64,000 nt of DNA from Owenia fusiformis (GCA_903813345.2 CAIIXF020000003.1:2570109-2634108), one strand, 5' to 3'. Positions 35,945 to 47,247 are shown, numbered from the stretch's first letter. Program-made: numbers and translations. The notes: generated by a model not told the origin, from the letters alone.

Positions 35945-36190
35945 TGGAAGACCATTGACTCCTTTTTGACGAACAATGACTTGCTACCAAATCGTAATGC
36001 CCCAGTCATACTTGATCTACGGCAACTGTACGGCGGTCATAGCTTTCCAAAATCGAGAGAAAAATACAGCATAAAATGTAGGGATAAGCAATACGATGTA
36101 CTGTATCGATTTTGTGAAGCTACGGCCGTCGTAGAGCAAATGGGACTGCATCTAAGAGAAGATTATTTATTTTCCAATTTTTTAAGATAA
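35945..36190 (+). CDS. Possible orphan terminal exon, unknown protein
   Basis: The open frame includes NNDLLPNRNAPVILDLRQLY and YDVLYRFCEATAVVEQMGLH and ends LFSNFLR. It is GC-richer than its surroundings and has a balanced, protein-like composition. I do not recognise it, and I see no convincing splice acceptor or neighbouring exon. It could be an internal or terminal exon of an unseen gene, or chance. Confidence 0.2.
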   Translation, partial: WKTIDSFLTNNDLLPNRNAPVILDLRQLYGGHSFPKSREKYSIKCRDKQYDVLYRFCEATAVVEQMGLHLREDYLFSNFLR

Positions 36191-37323
36191 TCTTGGTATT
36201 GTGGAATAATTTACGAAATGAATAACAATTAGGGTGAGAAACCAACGTTCATTCCAATAGCAGGTCATGCCGATCTCACTGTAAGCGCGACAAAATATTT
36301 GAATAACGATTATTTACTTTTCTTTTTATTCTACTTGACATTATTAATGTAGATAATACATTAATTTCGTGCTTAGGAGTGTGTAAGACATTTCCAGTTA
36401 AATGCTGACCTATATTCTGTTTTTTGTAAAAATGGTTTAAAGAAATGTAATTTTTTCAAACGGTTGCGTAAAAAATTGCGTCAACGTTTGAGATATTTTC
36501 AAATTCCATGCAAAATACTCGTGAAAATATCTAGGCAAACGTAAAACCTTGTAAATAATACTATGTAGAAAATAAAGCTGAATTAAATTGAAACCGTTGT
36601 CAACATTTTTAAAATATCGACAGGTTCGAGCGACGCCAACTTCACTCGTCTTGCTCTAAGGAAAGGTTTCCACAGTGTAATATCTCTAACACAGATTGAC
36701 AGATTAACCTATTTTACGCGTATAGAAACCTCTTCGTAAAAGAATTATAAGTAGCCTAAGCTCCCCTGATACCTTAATAAAATGACCTTTTACATCACGG
36801 TGTCCTATTACTAAAATTACCTATCGTAGAGGATCATTTTATGACAATGACATACAGGTGTGATATTACGTCAAAGATGCAAAAATTATTATAAGTAATA
36901 GCGTGAAATAAAGTTGAAGTAAAGCGGATATTTGTTTTTTTATATAATTGCGCAATACGTGTCAATGGCAAAGGTATTCATTTGTTTGAAATGACGTTAG
37001 GAGATACAACAAAGACAAGGTTTTTACCTCAACTTTGGACATTCTTTGTTTATATTGCATGCACAGACTAAGCTCTAAGGGGAGGAAAATCCCCAGCGTT
37101 CAGAGATGGCCGCATAATTACGGTCTCTCTTGACCACCTTCGTTTGTCAAAAAAATTCTCACTATTCGTTTCTAAATGTCACATGACGTTGATGTGATGT
37201 TTTAATCGATATATAATCGATGTTTATTCATTACATATTTCTTTATCTTGACGTGAAATAACAAGTTAAATATTGTTAAACAAGTCAAAGATTAATATTT
37301 CATCATTTTAATTAAACATTTTA
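36191..37323. other. Intergenic, no gene
   Basis: AT-rich. No element ends, RNAs or exons were recognised. Confidence 0.4.
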
Positions 37324-37596
37324 CAAGGAGGATTGGCTCCCAGGATCTCAACTGGATATTCGACCTTGACCTTGATGGATGCCAACAGTGAAAATGTCGT
37401 TATTTTCTGATATCATAACTTACTTTAAATTCATATTCAGCGATCCAAAACTCGCAATTCAAATTATGAAGTGAATAATTGCGGACGTTTTGATTTTGAA
37501 TTCTGATATCACAACATGACTACCTGATAATTATGTCAAGGTCATAGCACCATATATGGCAAGAATATCGAAATTTCATTCTGGGAGCTAATCCTC
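37324..37596. mobile_element. hAT-like MITE, diverged copy
   Basis: The left end CAAGGAGGATTGGCTCCCAG is identical to the copy at 4.2 kb. The right end reads CTGGGAGCTAATCCTC and lacks the last few bases. Internal GAATATCG and AAAATGTCGTTATTTTC stretches are shared. No target duplication is visible, consistent with a worn right end. Confidence 0.65.
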
Positions 37597-38829
37597 AAAA
37601 ATTTTGAATGCGCCATTTTGTTTCCGTTCGCTCTTATGTTATTTGCTCAGAGCTGACGGCCTTATCTACAGAGATCCATTAACGTTGAGGTCATCTCTAG
37701 GGTTTCCCCAAGAAAGACCGGTTCCCATGGTTCCCCGTCGATTTTTAATAAACGGTCAGTTCTGACAAGGGTTCTCTACATGGTCAACCTATCAACAGGG
37801 TTGAATTAATCCAATGACGTTTACGTGACATACAACCACGTGCAGCAATGTTTTAATCAAACTGATTGCTTTTAAGATTTATTTCACCATCTCCATATAT
37901 TCAGTTGAGAATCTCTATCTTCAGTTTTTGTACCCTGCGAGCAGTCTAGTTATAAACTACCCTCTGCATAATATATAGACAATATATTACAGTTTAGCAG
38001 CCCTGTCCCGAAGATTGGTACCTGTGAGAGTCCAGGTAATAAATCATTTCAAATCTACCACGCTGACCCTTTCTCAAACAATCAGCGATTAATACGTGCC
38101 CATTAACTATGCGGTGATGTCAGAAAGTCGTCCGTATTTCGACGACGAACTCTGATTGGCTCGGTGAGATCAGAGATTTATTGTAAACTGAAAGAGTGGA
38201 GACGAAGCTCTCTTTTAAGGAGTGAAGTCAAACGAATCATCCTTCTTCAAAGGACTTCATTTATGCTCAAATTCTATATACTTGTAAAATACCCTTGCAG
38301 CAAGGATGAAACGAATGCCAAGGGTAGACTTTTTGTCTTATTGCCGAATAAGATCGAGGCGGGGATCAAGGCAATCGTTCAAAACTCATCACTCTTAAAT
38401 TTGTAGTCGTCTGCCTATGGTCGTATACAATTCTCCTCATTTCTTCTTTAAAATCAGTAAAGTGTTTTGACGCCGTACGTTAGGTTAGGCGTGTGAATAA
38501 AGACTGTAGGAGAAACATAGGCCGGTATATTTTTGCAACGATTGCTTCAAACATTTTGTCTTTCCCGCTTCTTTTTAATATTTTTTTTGTTTCTATCTTG
38601 CTCTGGGCTTGACTGTCATAGTCACGGACTCAAAGGCCAAAGAGTTCCCTGTTCGGATATTTTGATTTTTTTGCTTTTTGCTTTTTCTCTTGCTTCTTCT
38701 AAAGGTAGATTCATCTATTATGCAATTTAATGATTCTCATGGGTTACCGTCTCCTCTCTCTCAATAAGTTTTCCAGTGAACCTATTTAACACCTTTTGTC
38801 TTTGACCTTCACGTTTACGTTTTCTCACG
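37597..38829. other. Intergenic with worn repeat pieces
   Basis: TACCCTGCGAGCAGTCTAG (about 37,930) and GACGAAGCTCTCTTTTAAG (about 38,202) match pieces of the MITE at 5.2-5.5 kb. No gene was recognised. Confidence 0.45.
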
Positions 38830-39007
38830 AGCTTGTATTCGTGAATGCAACTTCCAGCTGTCGGCTACCGAATTAATCCACTTTGACCAAGTCATTTAAA
38901 TATGAATGGAATAATGTAAGTTACTATTCATATTTAATGAGTTGCTCATAAAATGGTGAGTTTATCCGATAGCCGTCAGCCGAAAGTTGCATTCGCGAAT
39001 ACAAGTT
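38830..39007. mobile_element. MITE family with AGCTTGTATTCG ends, best copy
   Basis: The left end AGCTTGTATTCGTGAATGC is mirrored by GCATTCGCGAATACAAGTT. The arms extend about 45 bp through GGCTACCGAATTAATCC with roughly 85% identity. It is 178 bp and has no coding sequence. Confidence 0.75.
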
Positions 39008-40103
39008 TAACCTCCCTACTAATGTATAACATAGAACAGCCCTTGGCTTGAAATGTCTAAGATGCAAAACCGTACTTTACACACGTTCGATTAGTCATAT
39101 TAGAACTCTCGCCTTCGTGATCGCCTCTATATATAAGATGCCTTGTCTCGTTTTGTTATTAGTTTACCGCTCGAGCCTGTCTTACTAATACTAGGCAGAC
39201 CTGCTTAAGCAATCACAGAACGAAATCGCAAAGCGGAGCTAGGTATGCAACTCAACAAACATTGAAAAAGTAAATGGTAATCAAAACAATTTGATTCGTC
39301 TGTACAAACACGCCAATTTGGATATGAAAATATTTTCCAAGAATCCAGCGTTCATCTACGAGGTTAACGCAGATAAACAAACCTATTAGTTGTAACATAT
39401 CGAATGTTGTGCAGCGAAACGGGGTAATTTGGAAGAGATAATACAATTAGGATGCCTAGCACATCTTGTTATTCAGCAGTTTGACATGGCAAGAGAATAC
39501 GACTGGACGTGTGCCATTATTAGAATCAGTTATGGTCATTGTTTACCCATTTTTGATTGAATCAGTGAACATGTTCTTCCGACGTTTACAGAGCTAAAGC
39601 AAGAGTTAACGTTTACGGAACTGATGAATAAAGCGACTAAAGGGTAACATCTTAAAGCGATAACTCAGCGCCTTTATTAGAATAACTCCCAGTGGATCGC
39701 CGCTAGATCGCTTATGTCTTAAAAATCGACAGACTAAAAAGGATTTTCACGTCTAACGGAACTCGTATACCTCAAGATCGAAACACATATCTGTCAATAT
39801 ATTCAACAGAGAGCACCTGATATTTTCAGAAAAATGTAACATATTTCAGATATTAAGATACGCACTGGGAATATCGTTGGGGAAATATATGCCGAGGAAA
39901 AATAAACACACTCGGAAAATGTTACACTAACGATAAACTGAAGGATCTAATCACGTTTTACCTTGGGTTTTGTTTCTAAGGTAAACTAGCACTTTTAAAT
40001 TTGGAATATCAGCCGGACCTAAGTGTCGGAAATCGAAACTCTTGGAATGCAAGCAGTCGAAATGTAGATTAATAGATGCTGGAATTTCTCAAATGAATGA
40101 AAC

Positions 40104-40110
40104 TATAAAA
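40104..40110 (+). promoter_or_regulatory. TATA-like box upstream of the GPCR
   Basis: TATAAAA lies 154 bp before the receptor ATG, which would place the start of transcription near 40,134 and give a 5' UTR of about 130 nt. An initiator-like TCAGTC at 40,121 is too close for standard spacing. The call rests on sequence only. Confidence 0.35.
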
Positions 40111-40170
40111 CGGCGATTAATCAGTCGTACTTGAACTGAGTTACGGGAGTGAACAAAAAACATTGATAAT

Positions 40171-40227
40171 ATGGATGGAGTATTCTTAAAAAGCAGCGGT
40201 ACCCGTGGAGTTGTAATTGAGTTTTAA
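40171..40227 (+). promoter_or_regulatory. Upstream ORF 1 of the GPCR mRNA
   Basis: A complete 18-codon frame (MDGVFLKSSGTRGVVIEF) lies 37 nt before the receptor start. If the leader begins near 40,134, it would be the first ATG met by ribosomes. Confidence 0.4.
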
Positions 40228-40246
40228 TTACGTTTAATTAATTAAT

Positions 40247-40267
40247 ATGCAGTTGCAGGAACTATGA
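40247..40267 (+). promoter_or_regulatory. Upstream ORF 2, stop overlapping the GPCR start
   Basis: ATG at 40,247 encodes MQLQEL, and its stop TGA (40,265-40,267) overlaps the receptor ATG (40,264-40,266) as ATGA. This arrangement is compatible with reinitiation or with suppression of receptor translation. Confidence 0.45.
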
Positions 40268-41799
40268 AAATACAACTCAATAAAAGCATGATTGTTAACA
40301 GTGGAGACAATGTGGCTAATGCCACAACATTCAACGGTGCCAGTATGATGGCTAATGCCACGGCGCTAACTAATGCAAGGATGGTGGCTAATGTTACAAC
40401 ATTAATGAAAACTGCTGGAGGCGCAACATTTAGGGTCCAATATGAATTTTTGCACATGTGGCTGATAATAATAGCGATTTTATCAATTGCTATGATAACA
40501 GTATTCGGCAATTGTATCGTCCTAGTGGCGTTCATATCAAATAGGAGCCTTAGAAAAGTGAGCAACAGTTTCATCATGAGTCTCGCTTCAGTGGATGCGC
40601 TGATTGGATGTATCCTCCCATTGAGAATGTTCGAAATGATATATGGACAATGGATCTGGTCTGCAGAGACATGTCAAGCTATGTTGCTCGTGGAGAATGC
40701 CTTGAGCAATACTTCAATGTTGAACATTCTTCTGATAAGCTTGGACCGTTGGTGGTGCGTCCATCGTCCTTTCCAGTACAGGGTTAGGCAGACTAAGACC
40801 AGGGCAATAGCGCTCATCGTATTTTCCTGGGTCTTAGGCTCCTTTATCTACGTACCTCCTATGTATTCGTGGCATGTGGTCCACGGGGAAAAGATCGCTC
40901 AAGTTTTTAGTCTCACAAGGAGCTGCCTGGTGCCTTATTCGGGAGATCTCTCCACGACTTTATCTCTATCAAGCGTTACGTTCCTAATTCCGTTGATTAT
41001 ACTAGCGCTTTGTAATTTATCGATTTATCTTAAAGTGAGCCATCGGAAAGATAAAAAATTGAGACGAAGTGTGAGCACATCCGATACATATTACAGTTTT
41101 GTTTCACGTAAATCATCTGCTGATACGGATACCTCAGACAGTGAAGAGGCTATAGGAACATCCCGGACAAAAACCTCTGAAAATGACAGAGGAAAGGACT
41201 GCACGAAAGCGAAATACGTCATGCTTGTGCGCAACAGTTCGACCCCCGGGGATTTGTGTCGGTACAGTCGACGCTACAGCCCGAGGCGGGTGTCATTCGA
41301 CGCGGGTGTGGTGAGTGGAATCGAGGATAAAAGACAAAATAGATACAGTCGTAGATTCAGTGTGAGCAGTAATAATTCGACCAATAGCACCACCAATAAC
41401 AGTGATGATATTGTGAAAAGCATCCTGACCAAACAGGATAAAAAGGCGGCAAGATTGCTCGGCCTTTTAGTTTGCGTATTCATAATGTGCTGGGTGCCTA
41501 AGGTCGTCTGCTCCATTATAAATGCTTATCACCATGGTGCCATTCCAAAATATATCAAAATACTACATATTGCACAATGGCTACAATGGTTAAACAGTGG
41601 GATCAATCCATTCCTATACGCAAACAGTAATACTAAATTCCGAAGAGTCATTCGGAACTGGATCGGCATTCCACCAGAAGATCGGCCAACTCCGTTATTT
41701 TACGAACTTTACCGAACTTTTCCGAAGGTGCTTAATTTTATAAGCGAAAATCAAAGTGACCAACAATCCAATACTAGTACGTTAAGGGCGATGTCTTAG
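40264..41799 (+). CDS. Class A GPCR, histamine H3/H4-like, single exon, 511 codons
   Basis: An intact seven-helix receptor for the plasma membrane. The N-terminus carries sequons at N6, N19, N31 and N43; the last three lie in a degenerate 12-residue repeat. Landmarks: GN in TM1 (N83), LASVD in TM2 (D111), C137 before TM3, DRW in place of DRY (D161-W163), W189 in TM4, C221 in the second outer loop, P243 and NLSIYL in TM5, CWVP in TM6 (W410), NSGINPFLY in TM7 (N448-Y452). NLSIYL, SMLNILLISLDR and WLQWLNS place it nearest histamine H3/H4 receptors, with muscarinic receptors next. Position 3.32, Asp in nearly all amine receptors, is Glu144, so the ligand may differ. The third inner loop is long (about 258-392) and rich in Ser and Arg. 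No intron is needed. Family is sure; ligand is inference. Confidence 0.93.
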   Translation: MKIQLNKSMIVNSGDNVANATTFNGASMMANATALTNARMVANVTTLMKTAGGATFRVQYEFLHMWLIIIAILSIAMITVFGNCIVLVAFISNRSLRKVSNSFIMSLASVDALIGCILPLRMFEMIYGQWIWSAETCQAMLLVENALSNTSMLNILLISLDRWWCVHRPFQYRVRQTKTRAIALIVFSWVLGSFIYVPPMYSWHVVHGEKIAQVFSLTRSCLVPYSGDLSTTLSLSSVTFLIPLIILALCNLSIYLKVSHRKDKKLRRSVSTSDTYYSFVSRKSSADTDTSDSEEAIGTSRTKTSENDRGKDCTKAKYVMLVRNSSTPGDLCRYSRRYSPRRVSFDAGVVSGIEDKRQNRYSRRFSVSSNNSTNSTTNNSDDIVKSILTKQDKKAARLLGLLVCVFIMCWVPKVVCSIINAYHHGAIPKYIKILHIAQWLQWLNSGINPFLYANSNTKFRRVIRNWIGIPPEDRPTPLFYELYRTFPKVLNFISENQSDQQSNTSTLRAMS

Positions 41800-42596
41800 C
41801 ACAATTAGAGACTAAATTACTGATATAAGACGAGCCTTACCTTACTCGAGGCGCAGATTTTGTAATACGGATAGGCTAATACTAATACAGACGATTTTAA
41901 GAATAGTCCGAAGGAATTATAACTAGTCTCTGAATAGTAACAGTTTTGAGTGCCTACTTTTAAAGGCGTGTTAAGTCTTTGACTGTAATTCTGTTTTAGT
42001 AGATCAAGATTAGTCGAACTTTGACGAGCTAATCTAATTTGGTTCGACTAGATCTAATGATGATCTTTTCTTTGAGGAGTGTACAGGCTCTCTTTTAAAG
42101 AATGAAAAATCACTTGTAAGGTTGAAAGGGTATCAATCAAATGACCTCAATATGTACATGTATAAATACAGAAATGCAGATTTTTTATTGTACAAATATT
42201 TCATTCTTTTGTGGTGAAGATGGTACATACCATGTGCTAAAGGTATACAAGAATGTTTTATTATCATCATTTTCATCTACAGTGAACGAAACAAATTCGA
42301 AATTGAAATACATTGAAAATTCCCGGGATAATCATGATCACTGAATACCACCTGATCTTTCATAACATTGTGAGTAGTTACACAAGCTGGTCACATGTTA
42401 TGTTGCAAACTTGATAATGATACTCACTATGTCATAATTTATAGCAACAACAACAACTACATCAAACAAACTATTATTTTAATAGAGATATTTATGATAA
42501 ATTACATTCTTAAATACATCAATCAGATGTCCTTATTTAAATTATAGTCAGAAGACGTTTATTTACACGTGTATCGTGTCTAACGTGAACCAGATC
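41800..42596. other. GPCR 3' flank, no gene
   Basis: No polyadenylation signal is obvious close to the stop; an AATAAA occurs only near 42,918. No exon was recognised. Confidence 0.4.
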
Positions 42597-42791
42597 TACG
42601 CTTCCCTAAATAAGTTTGACAACTGAGACTCCGCTTTTGGATCATCAATGGACATACTTTAAAATCATTTGTCGTAAATATTCAAATTATTGTAATCAGT
42701 TACATATCAAAATCCAAATTCAAATATTGCCAAACGCTGATATGCTAACCAATGTAAATTTCCGATTGCCAAATTTATGGAGGGGAGTGTA
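42597..42791. mobile_element. Mariner-like MITE (TACACTYCCC family), copy 2
   Basis: The left end is TACGCTTCCCTAAATAAG then TTTGACAAC. The right end, reversed, is TACACTCCCCTCCATAAA then TTTGGCAA. It has TA at both ends and is 195 bp, close to the 189-bp copy at 8.8 kb. Confidence 0.65.
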
Positions 42792-44094
42792 TTTACAATA
42801 TGTAATAGCGATTGACCAGTTTTACGTATTTGACGTCACGTCATTTACGTAATCCATGTATCATTAAAATCGATTGTAGATCGTTCTTAAGTAAGCACAC
42901 TTATGTAAAATATGTGCAATAAATTGAAAAATATTAAAAATTGTTTTTTGATTGCCTAATTATTGTTATGAAACACGATGTGTACACAGTTATTGAAATA
43001 ATCGTGGCCCCCATTATCTATTTATTATCTTATTACGCTACAATTTCGTATGGATGTCATGAATGTAAAACGAACAGTCAGGGGTTGGGGGGGGGGGGTG
43101 CGATCCAAGAAAAAGATTTGTTTTGAATTTTACCAAAAATGATGCAACTTCCTTCAAAATTGAGCTAGAAGCTTCAAATAAAAAGCATTTTCAAGCTCTT
43201 TTCTTCTTCTATCTAGTGGTTTTAACTGGTTATAGGGGGGGGGGAGTGATGCGATCCATCGCATTTTCGTATTTCCACGTCGAGCACGTGCACCGTGCTA
43301 GTATATTAGTTAGAATTTTCATTAAATGCCGTATTGAGGAATTCGATAATGGTAGAAAGACAGTATCAGACATTGCTTCCTCAATCAAAATATCGTCAAA
43401 AGATAATTTTGATATCATTTGTATTCTGTTGTCATTTTTATACGGCTGTATAATAGACCTACAACATAACCAATGAGATTATCAGTCAAGCCACGAATCT
43501 CTTTCACATTTGATCAATGTAAAAGTTGAAAAAATGAAATTTTAGATTGAGATATAAATGCATATACCATTAGCCATGGGGTTAAAGAAGTGTTTCTCAA
43601 AATATTTTTATTACCCTTTAAACAATTACTTGATTGTGCATCAAAACATAAATATACTCTTAAATTGCTGGTGTCGATGATGGTGCATACATAGGCTTAC
43701 ATTGATTCATGTTTCAAAATTAATTTTGAGTTTAAAGATAAACTAATGTATTAAGTTTGAATTATTCAATCACATGAACAAAAATAAATTGCAATAGTTG
43801 TTGTTTATCTTAACAAGAGAATTTTATTAAGATAACCATTGAAATACATTGTTTTGAGTTTCCCTAAAGATAATTAATTTCAAGATTTTGTTTTCTAAGC
43901 TAAATAAAATGCCAAGTCAATTCGTCGATCGACAAAATGAATGTACAAATTAGACACATATGTCTTCTTACATCAAAATACAACATTGTTACGAATAGGT
44001 CAATCTCTCCTCCTTGTGATATTAAGTGTTATTTAACAGTGTCGCTGATGGTCGCTTAGGTTTTTAAACAATAACGTTTACATAATTTACACAT
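42792..44094. other. Intergenic with one shared repeat
   Basis: The part at 43,080-43,200 (GATGCAACTTCCTTCAAAAT and following, with G runs) is shared with the MITE at 10.35 kb. The rest is unremarkable. Confidence 0.45.
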
Positions 44095-44668
44095 TTAAGG
44101 TCTTTTATTGCAATTAATGCATGGAAATATTTCTCCAATGAGTATCCCCTTTGCACGAGAACATTTCCCGGAATCATGAAACCAGTCGGGACATTTAGAG
44201 CACTTGATCCATTCGAACTGCGATTGTAAATACGAATAATAGTTGACACCGCATGCCTTGCAAATATTTACAGTGTCTGTTCTTTTTATCGGGCCTTTCC
44301 TTTTTTCCTCGCTTTTTGAACTTGTAGATGGGGTTACTAAAGGCCGACGCTTCAATGTGGTTGAAAGAGTGGAAACGTCGGAGGGCGTCGATGCTTTACT
44401 TGACGTACTGGGTGTCGGGTGTGCTCCGTTTTGGTTTTAAAGATGGTTGCTCGGTGCCCACCTTAGCTGCCTGCTGGGTCTTCCTAATGGTTATAAGGTT
44501 GTTCCTTTGCCAACCACAGGGTGAGGATGACGTATCTGTTCTGCATTCTTCACAATAGCACGATAATTCTCGCGTTTCAACAATATTATCGGAAACCCCT
44601 CTCACAGCATTGATTCGAAAGGTACCTGGTACTGGCTTAAGTCCAGTCGCCTTATCTTCAATGTTTTA
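44095..44668 (-). pseudogene. Broken gene, 3' part with PHD-like C-terminus
   Basis: One minus-strand frame has KPVPGTFRINAV, then a Cys-rich ELSCYCEECRTD segment. A second frame overlaps it near 44,396-44,437 and carries TPSTSSK repeats and a C-terminal zinc-binding module (CKAC, IKCSKCPDWFH, then PCINC). The frame change marks a frameshift. The order VPGT / SCxC / PHD-like recalls a multicopy family of uncharacterised animal proteins, possibly linked to mobile elements. The 5' part lies at 46.9-47.2 kb beyond an inserted element, and a middle section is missing. Function unknown. Confidence 0.5.
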
Positions 44669-44674
44669 ATGGTA

Positions 44675-46922
44675 CCTGTTACACTGCTGGGTTGAGTCTA
44701 ACGAAGCATTTTTGTAACGAAGGTTAGCGAAACAATTGTGTCCACACTGGCTTTATCCAACCCTAACGAAGCAATTATTTGGTGTTACACTGCACTTAAA
44801 ATGCTTCGTTGCGCGTGCGCATTACTCATCTGCCCCACCCACTTAATATAAACCATTGATCAAACTCAAAAATCTAATTTTTAATCTTTATTTTAACAAA
44901 TCAGCACAGAAAAAGACTAGTTCAAAATTCTCGGGAAAATAAAACAAGATGAATGTGATCATTCCGTACACTTGTCCATACATTTTCCCTATCATTTCGA
45001 TTTTTATATATTTCAGCTGTCAATACGATTACAAGTATTGTTTTCATTTTCTATCATTTCCTTTGGAAAACATGTGGAATAAAAATAGGCCTATGTTAAT
45101 TACTAGGAGGAATTGGATTTGGGGTTTATTCAGACGACTAGTATGTAATATCGTATAAAAATGTTCAATTTCCGAATAGACTTCTCAGTTATATTTCAAA
45201 TAGTGTAGCCATTACTAAAATATCTCGGTGTTCGGCTGGTGGTTTAACTCACGCGGTCCTAACTTCGATCGTTAATTTGAATTTTCGACCTACCAGATGT
45301 GAAAATCAAGGATTGCGAGTCTCATACTGCACCGTTTTTCTTCAAACCTATACCATTAAAAGCAAAACAAAATTGCCTTTCTGTCGGTGCATTACTTTAT
45401 TGTAAAGAGTCCCTCATTCTAGCAGCGTTTTGGTCCCCAGTTGTTAGAAGGCCTTCTTACAGCTGGGGACCAAAATGCCGCTGGAAGTAGGGACTCTGTT
45501 TAGAGAATAATGTACCATCAGAAAGGGATTTTTGTTATGCTTTGAATGGAACAAGTTTGAAGAAAAACGGTGCAGTATGAGACTCGTAATCCTTGATTTT
45601 CAAACATCCGGTAGGTCAAAAATTCAAATTAACGGTCGAAGTTAAGACCGCGTGTAACTACTATTTCATGACCAATTCATTTTAATATGAATATTACCCG
45701 TCTCGCCAATACTGCATGCATATTTGAGTGAGTTTGACATAAATTAGTATGTTAATCCATAAGCCGTCCGTTGAATTCGAAAATGGCGCAAATAGGAAGA
45801 AACTTGAATATCAGTTGTAAGCATCGTCTTACGACACATCAATAGTGTTTGGGGCTGGCCTAAAACATGCAGCCTCTCTGTGGCAAATATCTGTCGACAA
45901 GAAACAGTTTTGGCCACCGTTCCTTGTCCGCAGGTTTTACGGAAGTTTTACGGAAGTTTTGAAACGTAATTAATTCAATATATTTAACATGAAGTTTATA
46001 TTCAATTACAATTTAAAATCGTCGAAGAATAAAATAATGGAACGACTATCTAGTGCAAGTACATGTATTGCAATGGCAGAATGGGGCGATAGCCAGTTGA
46101 ATACGATTTCTGAAGAGAGACATTTTCGAATCAATCAAATCGGCTATATTCCCTGATGTGATTCACCGGGAAGCAATTGTATCAGTATCATGGTATTAAC
46201 ACCTTTAGAACACGGGCTTTAGAACTACATTCAAGGTATAATTATTCGAGGCGCAAGAAAAAATTAATATTAAACATGTATGCCACAACTTTCTATTTAG
46301 TAAGCATATCTTATGTAATTTCAAAAGTTTACCCTTCCACACTTGAGACGGAGTTTGCCGAAAGAGGGACATTTAAATATTCTAGGTTTATTCTCTAATA
46401 GGTCAGATAAACGTTTCAAAACTACCGTATTGTAAAACCTGCGTTTTTTAGATTTAATACTTTTTGTCATATCAATGCGAGGAAAGGCAGGGAATCGAAT
46501 GAAATGCTACGAAAGACGGTAAATCACATTTGTACGTGGCGTTTAGGGCTTGAGTTAGCGTCAATCAGTGACGCAAATAGGTAATTATTTTAATCAAAAC
46601 GTAGCATTATAATAATACGTACTTAAAAACATGTTCTTTCCTCGCGATTCCTCTCATTTAATACAAAATGATGAATGTGCTCTTTATTACGCGCATGCGC
46701 AAACCGCCAACTAAGCATTTTCTAACGAAGCTACCTGTTACACAGGCCAAAAAAGCTTCGTTGGGACCTAACCTTCGTTGAATTTTCTACTCAATTGCTT
46801 CGTTATCAACTAAGCTTTTCCAACGAAGGCGGAGGTGTTACACTGGCCCAAAATTGCTTCGTTACGAAGCTTTTTGTCAAATTGCTTCGTAACGAAGCAT
46901 TTCAACTGGCCTGTGTAACAGG
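44675..46922. mobile_element. 2.25-kb element with CCTGTTACAC ends
   Basis: The left end CCTGTTACACTGCTGGGTTG is mirrored by CCAACTGAAA-type sequence and GTGTAACAGG at the right. Both subterminal regions are packed with AACGAAGC/GCTTCGTT motifs, and further CCTGTTACACAGGCC or GTTACACTGGCC ends occur inside (about 46,732 and 46,832), suggesting nested or multiplied ends. There is no transposase frame and no clear target duplication. It separates the two parts of a broken gene and itself contains the hairpin MITE at 45.25 kb. Confidence 0.5.
45250..45654. mobile_element. Giant-hairpin MITE, copy B
   Basis: It has the same arms and inner GGTCCCCAG palindrome as the copy at 11.8 kb. It is flanked by TAACT on both sides (45,245-45,249 and 45,655-45,659). 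Two copies with independent 5-bp duplications establish the target-site length for this family. Confidence 0.85.
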
Positions 46923-47247
46923 GGTCAATAATGCGTTCTGGGATTTCTTGGATTTTGTGTCCTGGCAGTTTCACTTTGAGACTCTGAGCGTTCCCTTCAG
47001 TCTGGCGTGTTTTGATTGTTTCTCTATACACTTGGCGTATGCGTGCCCTGTATTCCCGGGATGCCTTGTTGTTCTTTTCTCTGATCCGTTGAATAGCTTC
47101 AGCAGACAGGTTATTTCTCGGTGTATACGATGCTCGCTGTCGCAATCGTTCTTGCTCTAAGTAGCCTTTAGTATCCTTCTTTTTCTTTCTCTACCTGTAC
47201 TGTACTCTGTAGGGAACGACGGCACTTCTCGGCGTGGTGAGTGCCAT
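46923..47247 (-). pseudogene. Broken gene, 5' part (basic N-terminal domain)
   Basis: From an ATG at 47,247 the frame runs through a highly basic stretch with GYLEQERLRQR and then IREKNNKASREYRARIRQVY, with one stop codon early on. Such YxxKERxR...KARExxxxSRAR N-termini occur in a multicopy family of uncharacterised animal proteins. The frame runs into the 44,675-46,922 element. It probably belongs to the same gene as the 44.1-44.67 kb part, because strand and order agree. Confidence 0.5.
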
